Below are positions 23,041-29,142 of a DNA stretch of 35,830 nt, in pieces. The position numbers and the translations under genes are program-made. The stretch's first letter is position 1. Each line of letters opens with the position of its first letter. The stretch is from contig PLOR01000023.1 in assembly GCA_003142185.1 (NCBI GenBank), forward strand, positions 1 through 35,830, in the 5' to 3' direction. This DNA is from Bryobacterales bacterium (GTDB lineage Bacteria; Acidobacteriota; Terriglobia; Bryobacterales; Bryobacteraceae). A model generated the notes under the pieces. It was not told the DNA's origin and did not search any database. It was given only the letters and a program-made list of their open reading frames with translations.

Positions 23041-23670
23041 ATGATTCACGAGATCCTGCCGGTGGGGATGTTGCAATGCAACTGCTCGATTTTCGGCGAC
23101 GAACAAACCCGCGAAGCGATTGTGATCGATCCGGGCGACGACGTGAGCCAGATCCTCGAGTTGCTCGCCAAGCACGGGCTGAGAGTGAAAGCCATCGTAA
23201 TCACCCACGCGCACATCGACCACATCGGCGGCGCCCAGGAGCTCAAGCGGATTACCAAAGCGCCGGTCTATATGAATCTCAATGACGCCGGCCTGCAGGC
23301 GATGATGGCTACCCAGGCGGCGTGGCTGGGTGTGCCCACGCCGGAGAGCGTAGAAATCGACGCTCCCCTGAACGATGGCGCTACATTGCAACTCGGCCAA
23401 ACTGAGTTTCACGTGCTGCACACGCCCGGCCACACGCAGGGCAGCATCAGCTTGTGGATTCCCTCAGAGCGAAAGCTGGTGGCTGGCGACACGCTTTTCG
23501 CCGGCAGCATCGGCCGTACCGATCTGCCGGGTGGCGACGGCCGCCAGATCCTGCGCTCGATTCACCAGAAGCTGCTACCGCTGCCCGAGGAGACCACCGT
23601 CATCCCCGGCCATGGCGACATCACCACCATCGGCCAGGAAAAGGAGTTCAACTTCTTCTTGCAGGAGTAG
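23041..23670 (+). CDS. MBL-fold metallo-hydrolase (glyoxalase II-like)
   Basis: A 209 aa cytoplasmic hydrolase with a complete dinuclear metal site: HAHIDH at 56-61, His131 in HTPGHTQGS, Asp150 in VAGDTLFAGSIGRTDLPGGD and His191 in IPGHGD. This is the YcbL/glyoxalase II-like group, which acts on small thioesters such as S-acylglutathione; the real substrate is not known. The N-terminus (EILPVGMLQCNCSIFGDE) is typical. Start at 23041 has no ribosome binding site but a TATACA box 10 nt upstream. It converges on the GH9 gene with an inverted repeat spanning both stops. Confidence 0.92.
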   Translation: MIHEILPVGMLQCNCSIFGDEQTREAIVIDPGDDVSQILELLAKHGLRVKAIVITHAHIDHIGGAQELKRITKAPVYMNLNDAGLQAMMATQAAWLGVPTPESVEIDAPLNDGATLQLGQTEFHVLHTPGHTQGSISLWIPSERKLVAGDTLFAGSIGRTDLPGGDGRQILRSIHQKLLPLPEETTVIPGHGDITTIGQEKEFNFFLQE

Positions 23671-23735
23671 GTAGGGCACGCTTTAGCTTGCCCTCATTCA
23701 AAAGAAAACCGGCAAGCTAAAGCGTGCCCTACCTA
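23668..23735. repeat. 25-bp perfect inverted repeat covering two convergent stop codons
   Basis: The arms 23668-23692 and 23711-23735 are perfectly complementary (core GGTAGGGCACGCTTTAGC on the left) around an 18-nt loop. The first three bases are the TAG of the MBL gene and the last three, on the other strand, are the TAG of the GH9 gene. It should fold strongly in RNA from either side and act as a bidirectional transcription end. The arm sequence recurs at 15707-15729. Confidence 0.9.
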
Positions 23736-25427
23736 TTGCCCCGGCAACGCCGCCGCCAGCAGAAACACCAGCGGGGCATTCCAGTTGATGGCGATCTCGT
23801 TGGTCGAGTACGAGCCCTCGTCGTCGACATACACTTTGGCTGGCGGCAGGTCCGGCGGCAGCTTCTTCGCGGCGGCATCCCCGCGTTCGGGGTTGGGGCC
23901 TCCGGAAAGCAGGCCGGGCCACGGTTCGGGATTGTTATCGGCGGCGCTCGGCCGGTGGTGCGGATGGCGGTAGGGGTGCTCGCCCACCTGGGTTACGAAG
24001 GACAGCGAGAACGTGTTGCGGCCCAGCAGGTAATGTAGGTTCTCGAGCGCCGCGTTCCGGTAGCGCGGGTCGGGGTGAAACGCGTTCGCCACCACCAACT
24101 GCATGCCGTAGTTGGCCACGTTGCCGTTGGAACCCCATTCGTAATCGATTCTGGCGAGGCTGTTGCGGTAACCATTGGCGGTGGTGCGTTCCACAATCTG
24201 ATCGGCGGCCGCCAGCGATTCCTTCTGGATGGCGCTCGATGCCGCGGCGTTCTTCCCGCCGCCCAGAACGTACGTCCACAACGCGAGGTTCGAGACCTTG
24301 GACCACCACTGCGGCCTGGTTGCGGCAGGGTGGAACTCGGCGTAATGCGCCAGAAAGTAGTTTTCATAAGGCGCGTCGCCGGTGGTGCGCCAGAGCTCGG
24401 CGGCGGCCCACAGCCGCTCGTCGGCGCAATTATCGTCGCCGTACTCGCCGGTGTTGACGCCGGGCGGATTGTGGAAGGTCACGTCAGGATGCTTCTCCAC
24501 CCATGCCCAGGCCTTACGCGCGGCCACCAGTGAGCGGTCTGCGTAGGCGCGGTCGAAGGGCCGGAAGGCGCGCGCGGCAATCGCCATCACGGCGGCGAAA
24601 TCGGCGGTAGCGCAGGAGGTCTTGTACGGCTCCTGGCCGGCGCCCATTACGTAGCTCACCAGCGTATCCTTTTCCGGCATGATGAAGCCGCAGAAGCGCT
24701 CGCTTGTCTGCTTGGGCCAGACGCCGCCATCGTCATCCTGCATGGAGAGCATCCAATCCAGGTTCCATTTGATCTCGCTCAAAATGTCGGGAGTGCCATT
24801 GCCGGATTCGGGAATGTTGAGTTTGATTGGGCTGAGGCGCGCGCCGAACATCTCCCAGGTCCACAGCAGCGTGCCGGTGGAGATGCCGGAGTTGACCACG
24901 TAGCGCCCGTAGTCGCCCGCGTCGTGCCAGCCGCCGTGGGACGCGCGCGGGCCAGTCTTGCCGGACGAGGCGTGCCAGGCCCCTTCGAGATGACACGCAT
25001 CGTGGCGGAAGCCGGGGAACTCGGGGCCCAGATCGACCGCCGTTCCGCAGCGCTGCCCGTAATAAGAGCGCATGGCGAGGTAATAGGCGCGCTGGTAGAC
25101 ATCGGCGCCGATCGCGAAATTCCAGCTCCGTCCCACGCCGGGCACTTCCAGGTAATAGCGGCCGGATTCGGAGAGTGCGCTGAAATTGGCAAGCTGCACG
25201 GCGTCACCGGAGTCGGCGTCGGGCCGGGAGGCGCTGGGTTTGCCGCGCCATGCGACGGCGTCACCGGCGGAACGGCGCACCAGGAATTCCGTGGCTGGTT
25301 TCTGCGCAGCCACCACCGCGATCTTGGGAGCGGCTGGCAGGTAGCCGGCTTGATCGACTTTGATTTCGAGCGTAGCCTCGGCGGCAAACGCGGCCGAGCA
25401 CGCCAGCAGGAGCAGAGGGATCTTCAT
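23733..25427 (-). CDS. glycoside hydrolase family 9 (endoglucanase-type)
   Basis: A 564 aa secreted enzyme expected to cut beta-1,4-glucans such as cellulose. A signal peptide (MKIPLLLLACSAAFAA) is followed by an Ig-like CelD_N domain (about 18-105), beginning EIKVDQAGYLPAAPKIAVV. The (alpha/alpha)6 catalytic domain carries GGWHDAGDYGRYVVNSG with Asp169 and Asp172 (base/nucleophile position), HPHHRPS at 488-494, and Glu544 in GSYSTNEIAINWNAPLV (general acid). All GH9 catalytic residues are therefore present. ATG 25427 is preferred over the frame start at 25439 because the signal peptide begins there. The gene stands alone, bounded by inverted repeats on both sides. Confidence 0.93.
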   Translation of the reverse strand: MKIPLLLLACSAAFAAEATLEIKVDQAGYLPAAPKIAVVAAQKPATEFLVRRSAGDAVAWRGKPSASRPDADSGDAVQLANFSALSESGRYYLEVPGVGRSWNFAIGADVYQRAYYLAMRSYYGQRCGTAVDLGPEFPGFRHDACHLEGAWHASSGKTGPRASHGGWHDAGDYGRYVVNSGISTGTLLWTWEMFGARLSPIKLNIPESGNGTPDILSEIKWNLDWMLSMQDDDGGVWPKQTSERFCGFIMPEKDTLVSYVMGAGQEPYKTSCATADFAAVMAIAARAFRPFDRAYADRSLVAARKAWAWVEKHPDVTFHNPPGVNTGEYGDDNCADERLWAAAELWRTTGDAPYENYFLAHYAEFHPAATRPQWWSKVSNLALWTYVLGGGKNAAASSAIQKESLAAADQIVERTTANGYRNSLARIDYEWGSNGNVANYGMQLVVANAFHPDPRYRNAALENLHYLLGRNTFSLSFVTQVGEHPYRHPHHRPSAADNNPEPWPGLLSGGPNPERGDAAAKKLPPDLPPAKVYVDDEGSYSTNEIAINWNAPLVFLLAAALPGQ

Positions 25428-25480
25428 ATCGGGTACCACCGGATTACGGTATCACCTTGCTGGGCGAAAACCCATTCCGA

Positions 25481-25572
25481 GCCACGGATGAACACCGATA
25501 AACACGGATAAGAAAAACCAAAACGGTCAGTTTCTTTGTTTTTATCGGTGTTGATCTGTGTTCATCCGTGGC
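25481..25572. repeat. imperfect inverted repeat with 31-bp arms
   Basis: GCCACGGATGAAC (25481-25493) pairs perfectly with GTTCATCCGTGGC (25560-25572). The arms continue inward to 25511 and 25542 with three mismatches (ACCGATAAACACGGATAA against its partner), leaving a 30-nt loop. The motif CACGGATGAACAC with ACACGGATAA is a widespread dispersed repeat in environmental bacterial genomes. It separates the divergent GH9 and WD/BNR-type genes. Confidence 0.85.
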
Positions 25573-25599
25573 CCTCTCTGATCGGAGCCACGACCCAAG

Positions 25600-25629
25600 T
25601 TGCGTGGCCGAATTCCGCATGGCTACAAT
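25600..25629 (+). promoter_or_regulatory. promoter TTGCGT-18-TACAAT, 8 nt before the start codon
   Basis: TTGCGT at 25600-25605 and TACAAT at 25624-25629 are spaced by 18 bp. ATG 25638 begins 8 nt later, so the predicted transcript has essentially no leader. Confidence 0.5.
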
Positions 25630-25637
25630 TGCTGGGC

Positions 25638-26636
25638 ATGAAGCTAGCTGTGATTCTGTTGGCGGGCGCGGCGTGGGCGCAGTCGTGGGTGGGGCAAACC
25701 AGCGGGACCACCGTCTCTCTGCGCGGCATCAGGGTAGTGAACGCGCGGGTGGCCTGGTCCAGCGGTACGGCGGGAACCTGGATGTTGACTACCGATGGCG
25801 GTGGTACGTGGCGATCCGATACGGTTCGCGGCGCCGAGAAGTTGGACTTTCGCGGTGCGTGGGCCATCGACGAACGAAACGCCTGGCTCTTGAGCGTCGG
25901 CAGCGGCGCCCAATCGCGCGTCTATCGCACTACCGATGGCGGCCGGCAATGGCGGCAACAGCTCGCGGCTTCCGGGCCCAAGGGCTTCTTCGACGCCATC
26001 GCGTTTTGGGATGCGCGGCGCGGCATGGTGCTGGGCGATCCAGTGGATGGCGAGTTCGAAATCTACACTACCGATGATGGCGGGCATCACTGGCGCCGCC
26101 AGCACACACCGGCGGCGCTGCCCGATGAGGGCGCCTTCGCCGCCAGCAACAGTTGCCTGGTGTTGCGCGGAACTCACGAGGCCTGGTTCGGCACCGGTGG
26201 GCACGGGGGCGCTCGGGTGTTTCATTCGACCGATGGCGGCGGAAGCTGGGCGGTGGCCGGTACGCCGGTTCGGGACGATGGCGCGTCCGCCGGCATCTTC
26301 TCGCTGGCGTTTGCCGATGGCCTGACGGGCGTGGCAGTGGGCGGCGATTACAGCAAGCCGGCGGCGGCGGCATACAACATCGCGGTGACCGCGGATGGCG
26401 GCCGAACCTGGACCACACCGGCCGGCGCGCCGGCCGGATATCGTTCGGCAGTGCTCTACGTGGCCGAGTACAAGGCTTGGATCGCCACCGGAACCTCCGG
26501 CTCCGACGTCAGCTTCGATGCCGGCCAGACATGGCAGACCTTTGACACGGTTGCGTACAACGCGCTGGGCACGGCGGATGGAACCGTGCTGGCCGTAGGT
26601 CCCAGCGGACGCATCGCGAGGCTGCGGATGCGGTAG
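25638..26636 (+). CDS. secreted YCF48/BNR-repeat beta-propeller protein
   Basis: A 332 aa protein read from ATG 25638, giving a signal peptide (MKLAVILLAGAAWA) and then a repeated blade motif of the type TTDGGGTWRSD, TTDGGRQWRQQ, TTDDGGHHWRRQ, STDGGGSWAVAG and TADGGRTWTTPA. Such Asp-box (S/T-x-D-x-G-x-T-W) repeats form beta-propellers. The set resembles the YCF48/HCF136-like group annotated as photosystem assembly or oxidoreductase-like, but in this soil-type bacterium it is probably a periplasmic or surface scaffold or glycan-binding propeller. Function unknown. The frame is open from 25536 but the internal ATG starts the signal peptide and has a promoter right before it. Confidence 0.8.
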   Translation: MKLAVILLAGAAWAQSWVGQTSGTTVSLRGIRVVNARVAWSSGTAGTWMLTTDGGGTWRSDTVRGAEKLDFRGAWAIDERNAWLLSVGSGAQSRVYRTTDGGRQWRQQLAASGPKGFFDAIAFWDARRGMVLGDPVDGEFEIYTTDDGGHHWRRQHTPAALPDEGAFAASNSCLVLRGTHEAWFGTGGHGGARVFHSTDGGGSWAVAGTPVRDDGASAGIFSLAFADGLTGVAVGGDYSKPAAAAYNIAVTADGGRTWTTPAGAPAGYRSAVLYVAEYKAWIATGTSGSDVSFDAGQTWQTFDTVAYNALGTADGTVLAVGPSGRIARLRMR

Positions 26637-26645
26637 CCAAGGTAC

Positions 26646-26762
26646 GACAGACGATCGGTTTCTGTCGTCTGTCAATGCAGCGTGCTTCGAAAAGACATGA
26701 CAGACCACGAAAAGCGATGGTCCGTCCTACCGGTCCGATGCGGGCGAGGGCGCCCGCCCCAC
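26646..26762. repeat. three REP-like hairpins between convergent genes
   Basis: First: GACAGACGA (26646-26654) with TCGTCTGTC (26665-26673), 10-nt loop. Second: GACAGACCA (26699-26707) with TGGTCCGTC (26718-26726), one mismatch. Third: CGGGCG-AGGG-CGCCCG (26741-26756) followed by CCCCAC, a variant of the hairpin at 17823-17844 with a compensated pair. They fill the gap between the convergent propeller and MBL genes. Confidence 0.75.
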
Positions 26763-26770
26763 GCTCTGCT

Positions 26771-27484
26771 CTACTTCGCGTACCAGTCGCTCAGGCGCAC
26801 TTCGATGCCGGTGCCGGCGAGCGCCTTGGTGAATACGGCCAGATCGCTGCCGCGGTAGTGGTACGGATAGACAACCGCCGGATGGAACGCGCGCACCGCA
26901 TCGGCTGCTTCCTGCGGGGGCATGGTGTAAGGCAGGTTCATGCAGATGAAGGCGACGTCGATGTTCTTGAGCGCTCGCATCTCGGGAATGCCCTCGGTGT
27001 CGGAGCTGAAATAGAAACGCTTGCCGCCGTAAGTAACCACGTACCCGTTATCGCGACCCTTATCGTGATAGAACTGACCGGGCGCCGGGCCGCGCGTCAG
27101 GTTGTATGCCGGCACGGCTTCAACCAGGAAGGGTCCGAGGGTTTTCGATTCGCCGTTTGATATCACGGTGCAGCCGGTGACGCTGGCGGCGACGGTTTTG
27201 GGCCCCAGAATCACGGTGCCCGGCTTGCGCAGCTTATCGACGATGGCCGGCGCCATGTGGTCGGGATGGATGTGGGAGATCAGGATGTAATCGGCCGAGG
27301 GCAAGCCGTCGTAGGAGCCCATGGCAGGGTCGACGTACAGCACTTTTCCCCCCGCCTGAATCATCAGGCTGGCGTGCTGGATGGGGGTGAGCCGGAGCGG
27401 GCCGGCTGAGGTTGCGAATTCTTCCGGAGCAGCGGCAAACCCCAAGCCCGCCGCCAGCGACAGGATCAATGCCAGACGTTTCAT
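26771..27484 (-). CDS. exported UlaG-like MBL-fold hydrolase
   Basis: A 237 aa metallo-beta-lactamase-fold protein with a signal peptide (MKRLALILSLAAGLGFAAA). The metal site is HIHPDH at 71-76 inside SADYILISHIHPDHMAPAIV. The UlaG-like group is recognised by the strand ASLMIQAGGKVLYVDPAM and by FYFSSDTEGIPEMRAL with its metal Asp. Related proteins hydrolyse lactones or phosphodiesters; the substrate here is unknown. Export is unusual but seen in Acidobacteria and others. The frame extends to 27688, but ATG 27484 starts the signal peptide and has TACAAT 8 nt before it. Codon use resembles its neighbours. Confidence 0.88.
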   Translation of the reverse strand: MKRLALILSLAAGLGFAAAPEEFATSAGPLRLTPIQHASLMIQAGGKVLYVDPAMGSYDGLPSADYILISHIHPDHMAPAIVDKLRKPGTVILGPKTVAASVTGCTVISNGESKTLGPFLVEAVPAYNLTRGPAPGQFYHDKGRDNGYVVTYGGKRFYFSSDTEGIPEMRALKNIDVAFICMNLPYTMPPQEAADAVRAFHPAVVYPYHYRGSDLAVFTKALAGTGIEVRLSDWYAK

Positions 27485-27492
27485 AGCAGTTG

Positions 27493-27498
27493 ATTGTA
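27493..27498 (-). promoter_or_regulatory. -10 box TACAAT, 8 nt before the exported MBL gene
   Basis: The minus strand reads CGGCTACAAT, then eight bases, then ATG 27484. TTGCCT lies 16 bp upstream (27515-27520) as a partial -35. The arrangement is the same as at 25624-25638 on the other strand. Confidence 0.5.
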
Positions 27499-27582
27499 GC
27501 CGAATCGCCAGCCAAGGCAAAGCGGGGATTCCGTCCAAGAAGTGCGAAAGCTGGCGTGAAGGAACCGGGGATTCCCAACTAA

Positions 27583-28257
27583 ATGCGTCTGACCCCTTTT
27601 CGCGAGCTTCTGGCGTATGACTGCCGGTTGATGAACGTGGCCGCGTCCCAGGGCCACGGACTCTTGCTGCGCGACTGGCTGTCCGCATCCGACGAAGACT
27701 TGAGTCCGCAAGCGGCCGTGCTCTCGCCCGCGGCTACGTACCGGATTGCGGAAGCCATCGTCAATGCCGATACCCAGTATCAGAGGACGATCGCGGCCGG
27801 TATAGCCGCAGTGTGCGAGTTGCGCGAGCGGGCCGGCATCGGGCGACTCAAGCTCAGCGCAAAGGAAAAACAGTGGCTCGACCGGAATTTCAGGAACGTC
27901 AACAACACCTTGGGCCATTCTAGGGGCGATGATGCAATTCGACTGTACCTTACTATCGTGAAAGAAGTGCTTGGGACCAAGGGAGAGATTTACCGACGTG
28001 GGGGAGATGAAATCGTGGTCTTTGCTCCCAGACTAGACGCAGAACGTGCCGCACGGTTAGGAGAGACGCTGCGATCCGAGGTTGAATCCCAATTTCGCGC
28101 TTGGGCTAAACAGTACGGCCTGGACCAGTCTCCTACAGCCAGCATCGGTCTGGTGTTGAGCAAGGGCATGGTTCCGATCAACGAGGTGATCGCTCGGATG
28201 GATGCCGCCCAGCACGAGGCAAAGCGACAGGGGAAAAACAGGTTGGTCATCGGATAA
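27583..28257 (+). CDS. GGDEF-domain protein, probable diguanylate cyclase
   Basis: A 224 aa soluble protein. The C-terminal half is a GGDEF domain: NFRNVNNTLGHSRGDDAIRL (substrate-binding and dimer region, where the usual Asn-Asp pair is Asn-Asn), then YRRGGDEIVVFAPRLDAERA with the active-site loop GGDEI at 140-144, then TASIGLVLSKG. It may make cyclic di-GMP. The RxxD inhibitory site that usually lies 5 residues before GGDEF is absent. The N-terminal 80 residues are helical with no known sensor domain and no membrane segment. An in-frame stop precedes ATG 27583 directly; no ribosome binding site is obvious and a later start (Met17) is possible. The codons just after the ATG include GTCTGACCCC, a motif also seen in REP repeats. 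Confidence 0.75.
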   Translation: MRLTPFRELLAYDCRLMNVAASQGHGLLLRDWLSASDEDLSPQAAVLSPAATYRIAEAIVNADTQYQRTIAAGIAAVCELRERAGIGRLKLSAKEKQWLDRNFRNVNNTLGHSRGDDAIRLYLTIVKEVLGTKGEIYRRGGDEIVVFAPRLDAERAARLGETLRSEVESQFRAWAKQYGLDQSPTASIGLVLSKGMVPINEVIARMDAAQHEAKRQGKNRLVIG

Positions 28258-28304
28258 TAACGTAACGTGGGCGGTTTTTGCGGGGACAGGAAGCTGTGAA
28301 ACAA

Positions 28305-28597
28305 TCAAACATTTCTCTTGAATTCTGTTTCAGGGCGAACCAAGGAAGCCGCTAGTCTCTGAAAAAAGTGGTTTCTGCGTTCGCCGTCGTAGGAGCCGGT
28401 TTTCAGGCAGCAGTTTTTGAAAGCGGCGGGCTGAGCCGCATGGGCAGGGGTCGTTGCGGCCGAGCTTCTCCTGCAGCTCCTTATCGCCGTGAACGAAGCG
28501 GAGACCGGCCTTGACGTGGGTTTCCGATGGGAATCCTTTTCGGCGCTTACTGCTGCGCTCGAAAGGAGGATTGGTTGGTGTTCAATTGGGTGTGCAT
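28305..28597 (-). pseudogene. broken SEC-C zinc-motif protein gene with two frameshifts
   Basis: From ATG 28597, preceded by a perfect AAGGAGGAG at 5 nt, the frame reads [12 protein letters not shown] and then stops soon. Another frame continues [20 protein letters not shown] and [21 protein letters not shown] third frame supplies the end of the motif, [15 protein letters not shown]. Joined, they make the SEC-C pattern [18 protein letters not shown], a zinc-binding unit found at the end of SecA and in many small proteins. Each shift is fixed by removing one T from a TTT triplet (near 28562-28564 and 28420-28422). It is either a recently inactivated gene or two sequencing errors. The last frame runs to a stop at 28305. 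Confidence 0.75.
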
Positions 28598-28742
28598 GAT
28601 ACTCCTCCTTGAAAAGTCGATTCATGTTATCACGGGCATTGTTTCAGCCGTGGTGGCCATTCGCTCAGGCAGCAAACCGGGTACAGGCACGAAGTTTCGC
28701 AAGGGCGGCGAAATTCGTGCCAGTCCCCGGTTTGGATTGGGC

Positions 28743-28786
28743 AAAAAAAACGCGCTCCCTCCCGGCTTGTCGCCGGAGGGGAGCGC
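28743..28786 (-). terminator. strong Rho-independent terminator (15-bp stem, T8)
   Basis: On the minus strand GCGCTCCCCTCCGGC pairs with GCCGGGAGGGAGCGC around a 5-nt loop, with a short central mismatch, and runs into eight T residues (28750-28743). The nearest minus-strand gene upstream (alpha-L-rhamnosidase) ends 356 bp away. Confidence 0.85.
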
Positions 28787-29142
28787 TTAGGGTCCTGTCT
28801 CGAATTTCGGTTAAGCGCCGCAGAGCCGTGCAGCGCCGCGATCAGGCCGCCGATCGAGTCTCGAACCAGCCGGCGTGGGGTCCGGCTGTTTGCATGGTCC
28901 GGCATTTGTAACGTTCGTTCAACCCTGCCACCTTTTGTTAACGGTACCGGTACCCAACGTTGAAGGACAATAAACGACTGTTACCCTTCGATGACAGGAT
29001 GGACCATCCGAAAGTAAGTGCATCGCGGGAAACAGCCAGTCTAATCGCCATTAACTGCTGTGTTACCGTCGCGGCACCGACCGCGCATTGGAGCCCGGCC
29101 CAAAAGGGGGAGCGGTTGGTACAGTTATTACCTGCCGAGGTC
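28787..29142. other. 356-bp non-coding stretch before the terminator
   Basis: No convincing gene on either strand. It contains a 12-bp palindrome GGTACCGGTACC at 28943-28954 and is AT-richer in 28905-29060. It could be the 3' leader-out of the rhamnosidase transcript or encode a small RNA ending at the terminator 28786-28743; neither can be proved here. Confidence 0.4.

Noticed and set aside
27581-27602. GTCTGACCCC just after the GGDEF start codon as a full REP element
   Set aside because: Only the half-motif is present, with no inverted partner within reach. It is kept only as a caution about the start codon.
28830-28890. GGTTCGAGAC on the minus strand, resembling a tRNA T-loop
   Set aside because: The flanking 5-bp stem does not pair, and no acceptor stem or anticodon arm can be drawn around it.
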